Assembly (NCBI RefSeq): GCF_001425165.1
Contig: NZ_LMDU01000001.1
Span: forward strand, 466,075 to 530,074
Source of the DNA: Pelomonas sp. Root405
GTDB taxonomy: Bacteria; Pseudomonadota; Gammaproteobacteria; Burkholderiales; Burkholderiaceae_C
Direction: 5' to 3'
DNA: 64,000 nucleotides
A program made the position numbers and the translations under genes. Positions 40,810-50,873 of the stretch are shown here, piece after piece (the first letter of the stretch is position 1; each line of letters opens with the position of its first letter). The notes beneath the pieces were generated by a model that had not been told where the DNA came from, did not search any database, and saw only the letters and a program-made list of their open reading frames with translations.

Positions 40810-41202
40810 TCAGGCCGGCTTGGCCGCGGCAATCAGCGCCTTGAGTTCCCGTTCCGAGGCCGCCGGGTCGCCGAGGTTGAACTCGATGAGGCGGCGCAGG
40901 TGGGTGATGGACTCGATGTCGATGCTGCGGCAGATCACGCCCGCATGGGCGCCCTCGACATGCGCCAGCTCGCCGGCCATGGCGATGACCACGTCGCTGC
41001 TGTCGCTGTGGTGGTTGCCCAGCGGCATCTTGACCAAGCAGGGCATGCCCACCTGGGCTGTCTTGCCGGCGGGCAGCTCCAGCAGCACGCCCTTGAGCGA
41101 GATGTCCAGCACCTGACAGGTCAGGTGCTCCTGGGTCGTGATCAGCTCGGCGCCGGCGGCAAAGGCGACGCGGGTGAATTGGCGGCGTTCGGTGCTGATG
41201 AT
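40810..41202 (-). CDS. PilZ-domain protein, probable ATC start
   Basis: A 130-residue protein if read from the ATC at 41202: RRQFTRVAF and then DISLKGVLLELP are the RxxxR and (D/N)xSxxG motifs that bind cyclic di-GMP. An in-frame stop lies upstream and there is no ATG, GTG or TTG before the first motif. A GGGAGA ribosome site lies just ahead of ATC-ATC. The first conventional start (GTG at 41112) would cut off the RxxxR motif. So the gene starts at ATC, or has an uncorrected base change. It would bind cyclic di-GMP in the cytoplasm. Confidence 0.75.
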   Translation of the reverse strand: MISTERRQFTRVAFAAGAELITTQEHLTCQVLDISLKGVLLELPAGKTAQVGMPCLVKMPLGNHHSDSSDVVIAMAGELAHVEGAHAGVICRSIDIESITHLRRLIEFNLGDPAASERELKALIAAAKPA

Positions 41203-41247
41203 GGTCTCCCGGGGCGGGCGTGCACAGGCGGCTGGGCGCGGCCCATC

Positions 41248-41682
41248 CTAGACGAAAGGTTCCAGCGCGGCGCCGCTGCTGAAGACGGTGCTGTGCTCCA
41301 CGGCCTGCTGCAGGCGCTCGGGCGCCAGCGACGCCAGGCCCATGGCTTCGAGCATGAACCAGGACGCGCGCAGATAGGCCACGATCTCGTCCCGCGTGGC
41401 ATCGGGCGCGACTGGCTCATCTTCCCAGTCAGACCCGGCGGCCGGTCGCGGTGCGACGACGGCCGGCCGGTGCGCCCGCGCGATGCGCGCCAGCAGCTCC
41501 CGCATGTCGACCGTTGCGCTGGGGGCGTCGATGAGGCGCACCAGGTCGCCGAGCTGCTGCTCGGCGGCGGCGGCCAGCAGGCGCGCTGCCTGGTCCGCGC
41601 CGCCCGCCAAGTAGAGGCCGGCGGCGAGGTCCACGTATTCGAGCGCGGCGGAAAGCCTCTGGAGGTCGGGGTTGGACGACAT
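41248..41682 (-). CDS. Hypothetical protein (probably helical, cytoplasmic)
   Basis: A 144-residue protein, alanine- and leucine-rich and mostly helical (LQRLSAALEYVDLAAGLYL, ADQAARLLAAAAEQQLGDLV, ARDEIVAYLRASWFMLEAMG). No family, signal peptide or membrane segment was recognised. A TAGACT element lies eight bases before the ATG. It is upstream of the PilZ gene in the same direction, 45 bases away, so the two may be co-transcribed. Confidence 0.65.
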   Translation of the reverse strand: MSSNPDLQRLSAALEYVDLAAGLYLAGGADQAARLLAAAAEQQLGDLVRLIDAPSATVDMRELLARIARAHRPAVVAPRPAAGSDWEDEPVAPDATRDEIVAYLRASWFMLEAMGLASLAPERLQQAVEHSTVFSSGAALEPFV

Positions 41683-41781
41683 GGGGGCTCAGTCTAGGTT
41701 GTGTGCAGCGGCAAGAGGTGGCCAAACTTCACACTGGCTTGTTTATGCTGCCCCCTCACCCAAGGCATCAGGAGAGCCGCC

Positions 41782-42351
41782 GTGATCGACCGCCGCCAGC
41801 ATCTGCAACACCTCGCCGCCCTGGCCACCGCCGCGGCCCTGCCCGCTCTTGCTGCGGACGACCAGGACGCCACCTATGACCAGGATTCCATCCTGAAGGC
41901 GGCCACCGACTTCTTCGGCCAGACCACCGAAGGGCTGGCCAAGGTGGTCGAGAAGGCTTTCAAGGAGCAAGGCAGGCCCAATGCCTACATCAAGGGCGAG
42001 GAAGCCTCGGCGGCCATCACCGTGGGGCTGCGCTATGGCGAGGGCGAGTTGCTGATGAAGGGCGGCGCCGCGTCCAAGGTGTTCTGGGCCGGGCCGTCCA
42101 TCGGTTTCGACCTGGGCGCCAATGCGTCCAAGGTCTTCACGCTCGTCTACAAGCTGCCCAAGGCCAGCGCCATCTACCAGCGCTTCCCCGGCGTGGACGG
42201 CAGCCTCTACTACATCGGCGGCGCCGGCATCAATTACCAGCGCCTGAACGGCATCACGCTGGCGCCCATCCGCCTGGGCGTGGGCCTGCGCGCGGGTGCC
42301 AGCGTCGGCTATTTGCACTACCGACGCGAGAAGAGCCTCAACCCCTTCTGA
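41782..42351 (+). CDS. DUF1134 (EipA-like) periplasmic protein
   Basis: A 189-residue protein with a signal peptide ([17 protein letters not shown]) and a DUF1134 domain: ITVGLRYGEGELLMKGG, VFWAGPSIGFDLGANASKVFTLVYKL, GSLYYIGGAGINYQRLNGITLAPIRLGVGLRAG. DUF1134 family members such as EipA in Brucella/Caulobacter are periplasmic proteins linked to envelope integrity. The start is a GTG preceded by AGGAGAG; the ATG start of the longer frame is not needed. It lies next to the ribonucleotide reductase but without functional link. Confidence 0.8.
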   Translation: MIDRRQHLQHLAALATAAALPALAADDQDATYDQDSILKAATDFFGQTTEGLAKVVEKAFKEQGRPNAYIKGEEASAAITVGLRYGEGELLMKGGAASKVFWAGPSIGFDLGANASKVFTLVYKLPKASAIYQRFPGVDGSLYYIGGAGINYQRLNGITLAPIRLGVGLRAGASVGYLHYRREKSLNPF

Positions 42352-42374
42352 GCGTCGTCGCCGGCAGGCGTAGA

Positions 42375-42390
42375 CTGTATTTTCATACAG
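42375..42390 (+). promoter_or_regulatory. LexA (SOS) box upstream of nrdJ
   Basis: CTGTATTTTCATACAG fits the LexA operator consensus CTGT-N8-ACAG exactly and has an inverted repeat of CTGTAT/ATACAG. It ends 19 bases before the GTG start of the class II ribonucleotide reductase gene. DNA damage induction of nucleotide supply is a reasonable reading. Confidence 0.75.
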
Positions 42391-42409
42391 CATTTATCCG
42401 GGGCGAACC

Positions 42410-45400
42410 GTGACCACCACCCACGACCTGCCGGTGCAGGACATCTCCAGCGAAGTCCTCATCGAGAAATACGCCAAGGGCGGCGAACAGACACCCGACG
42501 AGCTGCGCGAACGCGTCGCCCGGGCGTTGGCCCAGGCCGAGAAACCGGCCGACCGCGCGCGCTGGGCGGCCGCCTTCCTCGATGCGCAGAAGCGCGGCTT
42601 CGTGCCCGCCGGCCGCATCATGTCGGCCGCCGGCACCGAGCTGTCGGCCACGCTGATCAACTGCTTCGTGCAGCCGGTGGGCGACTCCATCGCCACCCCC
42701 GAGGACGGCGTGCCGGGCATCTACACGGCGCTGACCGAAGCCGCCGAGACCATGCGTCGCGGCGGCGGCGTCGGCTACGACTTCAGCCGCATCCGCCCGG
42801 CCGGCGCCTGGGTCGGCTCGACGCGCAGCCATGCCTCCGGCCCCATCAGCTACATGCGCGTGTTCGACCGCAGCTGCGAGACGGTCGAGAGCGCCGGCAG
42901 CCGCCGTGGCGCGCAGATGGGCGTGCTGCGCTGCGACCACCCCGACATCGAGGCCTTCATCCACGCCAAGGACCAGGGCGACCTGCGCAACTTCAACATC
43001 TCCATCGGCGTGACCGACACCTTCATGGAGGCCGTCCAGGCCGACGGTGTCGTCGAGCTGGCACACCGGGCGCAGCCGAGCGCCGAGCAGATCGAGGCGG
43101 GCGCCTACCAGCGCGGCGACGGGCAATGGGTCTACCGCAAGGTGCGCGCCCGTGACCTCTGGGACCAGGTCATGCGCTCCACCTACGACCACGCCGAGCC
43201 CGGCGTGCTGTTCCTGGACCGCATCAATGCCGACAACAACCTGCATTACTGCGAGACGATTGCGGCGACGAATCCGTGCGTGACGGCGGACACCTGGACG
43301 CTGACCAGCGAAGGCCCGCGCCAGGTGGGCGAGCTGATCGGCAAGCCCTTCCATGCCATCGTCGACGGCAAGGCATATGCGACCGAATCGGCTGGCTTCT
43401 TCGCCACCGGCGTGAAACCGGTGTTGAAGCTGTCCACCCGCGAAGGCCGGGCGCTGCGCCTGACCGGCGACCACCCGGTGCGCCGCGTCACGCGCAAGAC
43501 GCGCTATCTCGTCGAAGCCGAATGGGCGCCCGCTGCCGATGTGCGCCCGGGCGATGAGCTGATGCTGCACGATCACCGCGCGCTGCAAGGCTGGGACGGC
43601 CCGCGCAGCGAGGCCGAGGGCTATCTGCTGGGCCTGCTGATCGGTGACGGCACGCTAAAGGCCGACAAGGCCGTGCTGTCGGTCTGGGCGCCCGAACTGA
43701 AAGCAGTCGGCAGTGACGTGAGCCACCGGCCGGCCAGCGTCGACAGCGTCATGCGCGCTGCCGAGGCGGCGATGAAGGCCACCATCGTCAGTCGCTCGGA
43801 TTTCAAAGGTTGGCAGCGTCCGATTGCCGGCCGTGGTGAGTTCCGGCTTGCGTCCACCGGCCTGCGCGATCTGGCCGCAGCGCTGGGTGCGACGCCGGGC
43901 GACAAGCGCATCACGCCAGCCATGGAGGCCACCTCGTCGGACTTTCACCGAGGTCTGCTGCGCGGCCTGTTCGATGCCGACGGTTCCGTGCAGGGTGCCC
44001 AGGACAAGGGCGTCAGCGTTCGCCTGACGCAGGCCGATATGGCCCAACTGCAAGCCGTTCAACGCATGTTGGCTCGGTTGGGAATCGCATCGACCATCTA
44101 TCGTGACCGACATCCCGCTGGCCTGCACCGGATGCCCGACGGTCGCGGCGGTGCGGCCGACTACAAGCGCCGCGCCGTGCATGAGTTGGTCATCAGCGGT
44201 GACAACCTGCGGCGCTATGCCGAGCAGGTTGGTTTCGAGGATAGCGCCAAGCAGTCGCGCCTGAATGAACTGCTCGGCGCCTATCGCCGAGAGCTGAATC
44301 GCGAGCGCTTCACGGCCACGGTCGAGACTATCGAGCCCGACGGCGTTGATGCGGTCTACGACGTGACTGTCGAGCACGTGCATGCCTTCGATGCGAACGG
44401 GCTCTATGTTCACAACTGCGCGGAGCAGCCACTTCCGCCCTACGGCTGCTGCTGCCTCGGCTCCATCGACCTGACGCGCTTCGTGCGCGACCCGTTCAGC
44501 GCCAAGCCGGCCTTCGACGAAGCCGGCTTTGCCGAGGTCGTGGCCGTGGCCACGCGCATGCTGGACAACGTGCTTGACGTGACGCCCTGGCCGCTGCCGG
44601 CACAGCAGCAGGAAGCCGCCAACAAGCGCCGCGTCGGCCTGGGCTTTACCGGCCTGGGCGATGCCCTCGTCATGCTGAACCTGCGCTACGACACGCAGGC
44701 GGCGCGCGACATGGCCGGCCGCATCAGCGAGGTCATGCGCGATGCAGCCTATGCGGCGTCCAGCGACATCGCCGCTGAGCGCGGCAGCTTCCCGCTGTTC
44801 AATGCCGACCTGTATCTCTCCGGCGGCAGCTTTGCGTCGCGCCTGCCGCAGGGGCTGAAGGACAAGATTCGCGCCCAGGGCCTGCGCAACTCGCACCTGC
44901 TGTCCATCGCGCCCACCGGCACCATCAGCCTGGCCTTTGCCGACAACGCGAGCAACGGCATCGAGCCGGCGTTCTCGTGGACCTACACGCGCAAGAAGCG
45001 CCTCGGCCAGGCCGAGGGCGGCGGCTTCAAGGAGTACGCCGTCGAGGACCATGCCTGGCGGCTGTATAGACATCTCTTCGGCGCCGACGCGCCGCTCAGC
45101 GACGCCTTCGTCACCGCGCTGGAATTGAGCGCGGCCGACCACGCGTCCATGGTGGCGGCCGTGGCGCCTTACATCGACACGTCGATCAGCAAGACCGTCA
45201 ACGTGCCGGCCGACTACCCGTACGAGGACTTCCAGAACCTCTACATCCAGGCCTGGCAGACCAAGCTCAAGGGCCTGGCCACTTACCGGCCGAACAGCGT
45301 GCTGGGCTCGGTGTTGTCGGTCACCCCGGAGGTCAAGCAGCCCGAACCGTTGCGAGCAGATATCGACGGTGCCAACCAGCGCCTGCGTGTCGAGCGCCTG

Positions 45401-46447
45401 CCCAACGCCGTCGTCGCGTCGCTGCGCTGGCCCAGCCGCCCCGACATGCCCGGCGGCAACCCGGCCTGGAGCTACCTGATCCAGCATCCGCATGGCGACT
45501 TCGCCCTCTTCATCGGCGAGCTGCCGCTGGACGGCCCCGACGGCGGCCTGTTCGGCCGCAACCTGCCCTTCGAGGTCTGGGTCAACGGCGCCGAGCAGCC
45601 GCGTGGCCTGGCGGCACTCGCCAAGACCTTGTCGACCGACCTGCGCACCAACGACGCCGCCTGGCTGCGCCTCAAGCTGGATGCGCTGGCCACCGTGGCC
45701 GAGGAGCGCGCCTTCGAGATGCCCATGCCGCCGAGCGGCGAGAAGCGCCTCTTCCCCGGTGTCGTTGCAGCGACGGCCGCTGTCATCCGCTGGCGCTGCG
45801 AGCAGCTGGGCGCGCTGGCCGAAGGCGGGCCGACGCCGGTCGTCGACGCGATGTTCAGCCGCAGCGAGCCGCGCACGGGGGTGTCGGGCACGCTGGCCTG
45901 GGCCGTGGACGTGGACAACCCGGCCACCAACGAGCAGTTCACGCTGACGCTCAAGGAGGTGGTGCTGCCCACCCCCGATGGCGGCAGCGTCATGCGCCCC
46001 TGCGCGATGGGCTTCTCGGGCAACTATCCCAAGGCGCTTGACGGCCTGGCGCGGCTGCTGTCGCTGGACATGCGTGTGATGGACCCGGGCTGGATCGCGA
46101 TGAAGCTGCGCAAGCTGCTCAACGTCGGCGAGCCGCTGGGCCACTTCTTGGCACCGGTGCCGACGCTGAACGGTGAGCGTCGCCAGCAGGTCTGGCCGTC
46201 GACCGTGGCCTATGTCGCCCGTCTCGTCATCCACCGCTACGCGATGCTCGGCATCCTCGACGAAGCCGGCCAGCCGCTGACCGACATGGGCTTGCTGCAG
46301 ACGCCGGCGCCCAAGCTCGCGGCGGCGGCCGGCACCTTGCAGGTCCAGGCCGGCAAGCCCTGCCCGGAGTGCGGCAACGCGACCATGATCCACAAGGACG
46401 GCTGCGATTTCTGCACAGCCTGCGGCTATGTGGGGCAATGCGGCTGA
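42410..46447 (+). CDS. nrdJ: Adenosylcobalamin-dependent ribonucleotide reductase (class II) with intein
   Basis: A 1345-residue precursor that should yield a 965-residue enzyme after intein removal. Class II RNR reduces nucleotides to deoxynucleotides using coenzyme B12. Marks include [77 protein letters not shown] and [22 protein letters not shown] region with a TSCPD-like fold follows. The C-terminus has a zinc ribbon ([22 protein letters not shown]) with the catalytic thiol tail. Start is GTG. The intein sits at residues 290-669. A LexA box lies in the promoter. Confidence 0.93.
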   Translation: MTTTHDLPVQDISSEVLIEKYAKGGEQTPDELRERVARALAQAEKPADRARWAAAFLDAQKRGFVPAGRIMSAAGTELSATLINCFVQPVGDSIATPEDGVPGIYTALTEAAETMRRGGGVGYDFSRIRPAGAWVGSTRSHASGPISYMRVFDRSCETVESAGSRRGAQMGVLRCDHPDIEAFIHAKDQGDLRNFNISIGVTDTFMEAVQADGVVELAHRAQPSAEQIEAGAYQRGDGQWVYRKVRARDLWDQVMRSTYDHAEPGVLFLDRINADNNLHYCETIAATNPCVTADTWTLTSEGPRQVGELIGKPFHAIVDGKAYATESAGFFATGVKPVLKLSTREGRALRLTGDHPVRRVTRKTRYLVEAEWAPAADVRPGDELMLHDHRALQGWDGPRSEAEGYLLGLLIGDGTLKADKAVLSVWAPELKAVGSDVSHRPASVDSVMRAAEAAMKATIVSRSDFKGWQRPIAGRGEFRLASTGLRDLAAALGATPGDKRITPAMEATSSDFHRGLLRGLFDADGSVQGAQDKGVSVRLTQADMAQLQAVQRMLARLGIASTIYRDRHPAGLHRMPDGRGGAADYKRRAVHELVISGDNLRRYAEQVGFEDSAKQSRLNELLGAYRRELNRERFTATVETIEPDGVDAVYDVTVEHVHAFDANGLYVHNCAEQPLPPYGCCCLGSIDLTRFVRDPFSAKPAFDEAGFAEVVAVATRMLDNVLDVTPWPLPAQQQEAANKRRVGLGFTGLGDALVMLNLRYDTQAARDMAGRISEVMRDAAYAASSDIAAERGSFPLFNADLYLSGGSFASRLPQGLKDKIRAQGLRNSHLLSIAPTGTISLAFADNASNGIEPAFSWTYTRKKRLGQAEGGGFKEYAVEDHAWRLYRHLFGADAPLSDAFVTALELSAADHASMVAAVAPYIDTSISKTVNVPADYPYEDFQNLYIQAWQTKLKGLATYRPNSVLGSVLSVTPEVKQPEPLRADIDGANQRLRVERLPNAVVASLRWPSRPDMPGGNPAWSYLIQHPHGDFALFIGELPLDGPDGGLFGRNLPFEVWVNGAEQPRGLAALAKTLSTDLRTNDAAWLRLKLDALATVAEERAFEMPMPPSGEKRLFPGVVAATAAVIRWRCEQLGALAEGGPTPVVDAMFSRSEPRTGVSGTLAWAVDVDNPATNEQFTLTLKEVVLPTPDGGSVMRPCAMGFSGNYPKALDGLARLLSLDMRVMDPGWIAMKLRKLLNVGEPLGHFLAPVPTLNGERRQQVWPSTVAYVARLVIHRYAMLGILDEAGQPLTDMGLLQTPAPKLAAAAGTLQVQAGKPCPECGNATMIHKDGCDFCTACGYVGQCG
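43277..44416 (+). mobile_element. Intein with LAGLIDADG homing endonuclease inside nrdJ
   Basis: A 380-residue in-frame intein. Its first residue is Cys ([12 protein letters not shown]), and TGDHPVRR is the block B motif. Two LAGLIDADG helices are present ([14 protein letters not shown] and [15 protein letters not shown]), and the end is block F/G with [12 protein letters not shown]...VHN before extein Cys. All key splicing residues (C1, penultimate H, terminal N, +1 C) are present, so it should splice. The insertion site is the conserved [12 protein letters not shown] of RNR. It is full-length, so homing may still be active. Confidence 0.92.
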
Positions 46448-46486
46448 GGGTCGGCCCGCCGTCGGCTAAGGCTTGACGCTCGCCGC

Positions 46487-47146
46487 CTACGAAACCGCAG
46501 CGGGCAGCAGGCCCGCGGCCATCGCGGCGGCTCTGAGTGCTTGGATGAAGTGCTGCGGCTCGATCGGCTTGGCGATGAACTGCACATCCCGCGGCAGTGT
46601 GCCCAGCCGTGCCAAGTCTTCGCTGGACCGCGAGGACACCGCCAGGATGACTGCTGGCCGGTGTCGCTGTGCCATCGACAGTTGCTTGAGCATTTCGATC
46701 CCGTCCATGTGCGGCATCATCACGTCGGTGATCACGACCTGCGGGGCGATGTTGCCGATGAGCAGCAGGGCTTCGAAGCCGTTCTCGGCGAGGTTGAGCA
46801 CGGCGCCCGGCAAGGCTTCTTCGACAAGGGCACCGAGAACGTCACGGTCATCGGGGTTGTCGTCGACCACCACGACGTTCAGCGACGAGGCCGACACCGT
46901 GCCGACCTTCTTGGCCGGTTCCATGGCCAGTGGTGCGGCTTCATCACGCAAGGGCTGAGCGCGGCTTTCGCTGAAGATGCGCACGCTTTCAGCATCGATG
47001 CGCCGGTGGCCGCCGATGGTTTTCCAGGCTTTCAGATGGCCAAGGTCGACCCAGCGTTGAACGGTCGGGGTCGAGACGCCAAGGCGTCTGGCCACTTCGG
47101 CGGTGGAGTAAGAAGGCGACGCGGCGTTGGAGGGCATGTCTGACAT
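46487..47146 (-). CDS. HTH-REC protein: MerR/excisionase-like helix-turn-helix joined to a receiver
   Basis: A 219-residue protein with an N-terminal helix-turn-helix of the excisionase/MerR type (YSTAEVARRLGVSTPTVQRW, GGHRRI) and a C-terminal receiver domain (VVVVDDNPDDRDV, phospho-Asp in VVITDVMMPHMDG, K in FIAKPIEPQHF). This is the reverse of the usual receiver-then-DNA-binding order. It follows the REC-EAL gene by 12 bases and ends the chemotaxis-related operon. DNA binding under phosphorylation control is inferred. The start at 47146 is a good guess; 47137 is also possible. Confidence 0.75.
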   Translation of the reverse strand: MSDMPSNAASPSYSTAEVARRLGVSTPTVQRWVDLGHLKAWKTIGGHRRIDAESVRIFSESRAQPLRDEAAPLAMEPAKKVGTVSASSLNVVVVDDNPDDRDVLGALVEEALPGAVLNLAENGFEALLLIGNIAPQVVITDVMMPHMDGIEMLKQLSMAQRHRPAVILAVSSRSSEDLARLGTLPRDVQFIAKPIEPQHFIQALRAAAMAAGLLPAAVS

Positions 47147-47158
47147 CTGCTGCAGAGT

Positions 47159-48406
47159 CTAAGCAACGCTGCCGTGTATCGGCGCGGCCAAGGCCCGCAG
47201 TCGGGCGCGATGCGTGGGGATCCAGCTGAGCAGTTCAGCGGCCGGCATGGGTTTGGCGATGAGGTAGCCCTGAGCCATCTCGCAGCCCAGTTCCGCCAGC
47301 AACCGCCAGTCTTCGGTGGTCTCCACGCCCTCGGCGACGGTGCAGACGCCCAGGCGCCGGCCGATGTCGAGAGAACCCATCAGGATGGCGCGCCGATTGC
47401 TTCGCTCACTGGCGCCGGTGACGAAGGCGCGGTCGATCTTCAGTTCGGTGAACGGGCTGCGCGACAAGGTCTGCATGGACGAGTAGCCGATGCCGTAGTC
47501 GTCCATGGACAGCCCGAAGCCCTTGAGCCCGAGGCGAGCCAGATTGGCCATGGATCGTCCGTTCATCAGCATGGTTTCGGTCACTTCCCAGGTGACCGAT
47601 GCCGGCTTGGCCCCGTGGCGCGCCACGAGTTCGGTCAGCTGGTCCACGAAGCGCTGGTCGGCCAAGTCGTCCGCCGCCAGATTGAGCGACAGCGTCAGCA
47701 GGGGAAGAACTTCGGTCCAGGCGTTCAGCTGCCGCAGGCCCTGCTCGACGATGGACAAGGTGAAGCGCCCCATCAGCGGCGTGCCCTCCATGAGGGGAAT
47801 GAAGGCTTGAGGCCCAAGCAGACCGTGCTCGGGATGGCGCCACCGTGCCAGCGCTTCGACGCCTGTCACCAGCCCGGTGGCAAAGCTGACCTTGGGCTGG
47901 AAGAAGGGGATGAATTCGCTGGCGCTCAGGCCCCGGCAGATGTCGTCGTGGTCAGGCTCGAACGGTGGCCGGCCGCTGGTGCCGGTACGGCTGCGAGCGT
48001 CGTTCAGCAGTCGCGCCAGCCCTGCTGCGGTAACCGGCTTGGGCAGCGTTCCCAGCAGGTGCAGTCGTTCATCGCCAGCGCCCATGCTCTCCACCGTCTC
48101 CAGCAGGCGTGGGTCGCAGGCACTGGTGACGATCAGGTTCTCGACCTGATTGCCCTCGGCGAGGTGGCCGATCAGCTCGATGCCGTCCATGCCGGGCATG
48201 TCGACATCGGTGATGACGAGGAAGATGCGGCGCTGGGCCTGCTGCTTCAGCAGTCGCAGGGCTTCTAGGCCATCGTCCGCCTCCAGCACCGTGCCGATCT
48301 TGAGGTCGCGCACCAGGGACACCAGCTGATTGCGCTGCACGGCGCTGTCCTCGACGACGAGGGCGACGAGCTGGGCGATCTCGTCCGGGCCCATGCTGGA
48401 CATCAT
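47159..48406 (-). CDS. REC-EAL cyclic di-GMP phosphodiesterase
   Basis: A 415-residue protein with an N-terminal receiver ([14 protein letters not shown], phospho-Asp in [14 protein letters not shown] in LPKPVTAAG) and a C-terminal EAL domain. The EAL motif reads [15 protein letters not shown], with [26 protein letters not shown] and ELKIDRAFV motifs and E in AEGVET. It should hydrolyse cyclic di-GMP when phosphorylated. Its ATG overlaps the cheB stop (ATGA), so a chemotaxis-type kinase may control it. Confidence 0.88.
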   Translation of the reverse strand: MMSSMGPDEIAQLVALVVEDSAVQRNQLVSLVRDLKIGTVLEADDGLEALRLLKQQAQRRIFLVITDVDMPGMDGIELIGHLAEGNQVENLIVTSACDPRLLETVESMGAGDERLHLLGTLPKPVTAAGLARLLNDARSRTGTSGRPPFEPDHDDICRGLSASEFIPFFQPKVSFATGLVTGVEALARWRHPEHGLLGPQAFIPLMEGTPLMGRFTLSIVEQGLRQLNAWTEVLPLLTLSLNLAADDLADQRFVDQLTELVARHGAKPASVTWEVTETMLMNGRSMANLARLGLKGFGLSMDDYGIGYSSMQTLSRSPFTELKIDRAFVTGASERSNRRAILMGSLDIGRRLGVCTVAEGVETTEDWRLLAELGCEMAQGYLIAKPMPAAELLSWIPTHRARLRALAAPIHGSVA

Positions 48407-49446
48407 GATTCACCTCGGATGGCGCCGCCACGCGACATCTGCTGCACGATCTCGGCCGCGATGGTGGAGAGCGCCACGCTGCGCTCGACGGCGCCGCGCT
48501 TGACCGCCTCCTTGGGCATGCCGTAGACGACGCAGCTGCGCTCGTCCTGGCCCAGCGTGCGCGCGCCGGCCTGGCGCATCTCCAGCAGGCCCGCCGCGCC
48601 GTCGTCGCCCATGCCCGTCATGATGATGCCCAGGGCATTCGCGCCTGCGCAGCGGCTGACCGAGCGGAACAGCACGTCCACCGACGGACGGTGGCGGTTC
48701 ACCAGCGGCCCGTCGGTGACCTCGACGAAGTACTGGGCGCCGTTGCGGCGCAGCAGCATGTGCCTGCCACCCGGCGCGATCAGCGCCCGGCCCGGCAGCA
48801 CGCGGTCGTTGTTGGCGGCCTCCTTGACCTCGATGTCGGACAGGCTGTTCAACCGCGCGGCGACCGCGGCCGTGAACTTCTCGGGCATGTGCTGCACGAT
48901 GACGATGCCCGGGCAGACGCGCGGCAGCGCGGTCAGCACCTCCTCCAGCGCCTGCGTGCCGCCGGTGGACGTGCCGATGGCGACGACCTGCTCGGTCGTC
49001 TGCGACAGGGCGCGGCCTTCGCCTTGCGGCAGCCCAGGCAGGACGGCATCGGCGGTCAGCTTGGCGCGCACGGCGCCTATCAACTCACTGGCGTTGGACT
49101 GCAGGAAGTTTTTCAAGTCGAGCTTGGGCTTGGTGACGATGGCGACCGCGCCGGCCGACAGCGCGTCCAGCGACGTCTGCGCGCCCTTCTCGGTCAGCGT
49201 GGAGCAAATGACGACCGGCGTCGGCCGCTGCGCCATGATCTGGCGCAGGAAGGTGATGCCGTCCATGCGCGGCATCTCGACGTCCAGCACGATGACATCG
49301 GGCCAGACCGTCTTGATGCGGTCCATGGCCAGCAGCGGGTCGGACACGGCGTGCAGCACCTCGATGCCCGATGCGGCGTTCAGCAGGCCAGAGAGCACCT
49401 GGCGCACGACGGCCGAGTCGTCGACAACCATGACCTTGATGCTCAT
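48403..49446 (-). CDS. cheB: Chemotaxis protein-glutamate methylesterase CheB
   Basis: A 347-residue CheB. Receiver domain: [14 protein letters not shown], phospho-Asp in [14 protein letters not shown] in [10 protein letters not shown]. The methylesterase domain follows, with the catalytic triad in [12 protein letters not shown] (Ser), [10 protein letters not shown] (His) and [15 protein letters not shown] (Asp). It demethylates or deamidates chemoreceptors. It overlaps the cheD remnant upstream and the REC-EAL gene downstream by ATGA. The kinase CheA, CheW and CheR are not in the window, so only a part of the cluster remains here. Confidence 0.92.
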   Translation of the reverse strand: MSIKVMVVDDSAVVRQVLSGLLNAASGIEVLHAVSDPLLAMDRIKTVWPDVIVLDVEMPRMDGITFLRQIMAQRPTPVVICSTLTEKGAQTSLDALSAGAVAIVTKPKLDLKNFLQSNASELIGAVRAKLTADAVLPGLPQGEGRALSQTTEQVVAIGTSTGGTQALEEVLTALPRVCPGIVIVQHMPEKFTAAVAARLNSLSDIEVKEAANNDRVLPGRALIAPGGRHMLLRRNGAQYFVEVTDGPLVNRHRPSVDVLFRSVSRCAGANALGIIMTGMGDDGAAGLLEMRQAGARTLGQDERSCVVYGMPKEAVKRGAVERSVALSTIAAEIVQQMSRGGAIRGES

Positions 49447-49730
49447 GTATCCCCCCAGACGCTGGTCGGGGCCTGCGTGACGTGGCGCATCCAGACCTCG
49501 CCGGTGCGGATGCTGAAGATGATCTGCCGGTGTCCGTCGCCGAACAGGCTCTCCGAAACGATGGGAATGCCGTGCTGCTGTAGCAGCTCGCGCGCGGCCT
49601 CGCCGTTCTTGCGGCCGACGTCGGGCAGCTGAGCCGCGGGCCGGTCTCGAACATCGCGCCGCCGCCGAACACCTTGGCCACGCAGTCGGCCGGCGCCACG
49701 CCCAGGGCCTGCAGGTCGTCCGCCTCCCTT
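49443..49730 (-). pseudogene. cheD: Broken cheD (receptor glutamine deamidase), 3' part only
   Basis: A remnant of CheD. The segment [20 protein letters not shown] is in one frame and [17 protein letters not shown]...[18 protein letters not shown] in another. The shift lies at about 49636-49640: adding one G there (CCGCGG to CCGGCGG) would restore frame. The N-terminal half, including the catalytic cysteine region, is absent. At about 49725 the CheD sequence stops and hybrid-kinase sequence starts on the other strand. A truncated 131-residue frame (49443-49838) may be translated but not as active CheD. Confidence 0.75.
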
Positions 49731-50837
49731 GATGAGGCCTGGCCAGAACTGTCGGAGGCGCAGCCGCCCATCAACCTGGTGTTGGCGGGCAGCCGCCAGC
49801 GCGATACGGCGGGCCTGGAACTGGCGGCGCGCATCCATGCGCGGTTCGCCGGCGATTCAAGGCCGCGAATCGTGCTGATGACCGACGACGACGACCCGCT
49901 GCGCAGCGCGCCGGGTGCGACCGAACAGATCGACGGCTGGCTGACAACGCCCGTGACGGCTTCATCCCTGCTGGACACGCTGACCTTGCTGATGGCGCCC
50001 GAAGCGCCTGCGGTTTCGTCGCCCGGCAGCTACGCCGTCGAATCCCTGCGCGGGCGGCGGGTGCTGCTGGTCGAGGACAACGAGCTCAACCGCATCGTTG
50101 CGGGCGAGTTGCTCACCACGGTCGCCGGCATGCAGGTGGATTTGGCCCACAGCGACCGGGAGGCCCTGCAGATGCTGGAACGTGAGCCATTCGATGTGGT
50201 GCTGATGGATGTGCAGATGCCGGATCTCGACGGCTACGAGGCGACGCGCGAGATCCGCCAGCGTCTCGCGCTGGCCGACCTGCCCGTGATCGCCATGACC
50301 GCCCATGCCACCCAGCGCGACCGCGCGCTTTGCCTGGCCGCCGGCATGAACGACTTCATCACCAAGCCCTTCGATCCCCATGTGCTGTTCGCTGCCTTGC
50401 AGCGGTGGCTGCCTGAGCCGCAGACCAGCGAAGCGTCGACTGCCGAACTGAGCGAACCGTCCGGCGTGTCGTTCGCGCTGGGGCTGCACCGCTGCCTGGG
50501 CAGGCGGGATCTCTACCGGCGCATTGCGGCGCGCTTTGCCAGCGGCGGCCCAAGCGCGGTCCAGGAGATCGTCAGCGCCATCGACAGCGGCGAGCCGCTG
50601 CGGGCCTCGCAGCTTGCGCATTCGCTGATCTCTACGGCTGGCACGCTGGGCGCTTCCCGGCTTTCGGAGATCGCCAGGCGCCTGCAGGCCGCTCTGGAAA
50701 GCAACCAGCAGGCCGATATCGGGCCTCTGCTGGCCGAGGCGCGCCGCGAGCAGGTTGAAGTCGTGACGGCGTTGAAGGCCTTCCTTGATGCCGCCTCACC
50801 GCCCGAAACTGCCAGCGGCCCCATCGCGCTGGCATGA
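49674..50837 (+). CDS. REC-Hpt protein, probably 3' fragment of a hybrid histidine kinase
   Basis: Up to 387 residues. It opens with the tail of a receiver domain without its acidic start ([37 protein letters not shown]). A complete receiver follows ([14 protein letters not shown], phospho-Asp in [14 protein letters not shown] in FITKPFDP), then an Hpt domain whose phospho-histidine is in [13 protein letters not shown]. This is the C-terminal order of BarA-like hybrid kinases; the kinase core and the start of the first receiver are missing. It meets the cheD remnant tail to tail at about 49725. The start codon (TTG at 49674 or GTG at 49779) is uncertain. Confidence 0.75.
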   Translation: MATQSAGATPRACRSSASLDEAWPELSEAQPPINLVLAGSRQRDTAGLELAARIHARFAGDSRPRIVLMTDDDDPLRSAPGATEQIDGWLTTPVTASSLLDTLTLLMAPEAPAVSSPGSYAVESLRGRRVLLVEDNELNRIVAGELLTTVAGMQVDLAHSDREALQMLEREPFDVVLMDVQMPDLDGYEATREIRQRLALADLPVIAMTAHATQRDRALCLAAGMNDFITKPFDPHVLFAALQRWLPEPQTSEASTAELSEPSGVSFALGLHRCLGRRDLYRRIAARFASGGPSAVQEIVSAIDSGEPLRASQLAHSLISTAGTLGASRLSEIARRLQAALESNQQADIGPLLAEARREQVEVVTALKAFLDAASPPETASGPIALA

Positions 50838-50873
50838 GGCGCTTTCGGCAGTGTCAAGACGTTCAGGCGCCCA

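Noticed and set aside
42352-42409. Cobalamin riboswitch before nrdJ
   Set aside because: The gap is only 58 bases and contains the LexA box; it is too short for a B12 riboswitch.
43655-46438. 927-codon leftward frame opposite nrdJ
   Set aside because: It is antisense to a clear ribonucleotide reductase and intein; no domain is seen in it.
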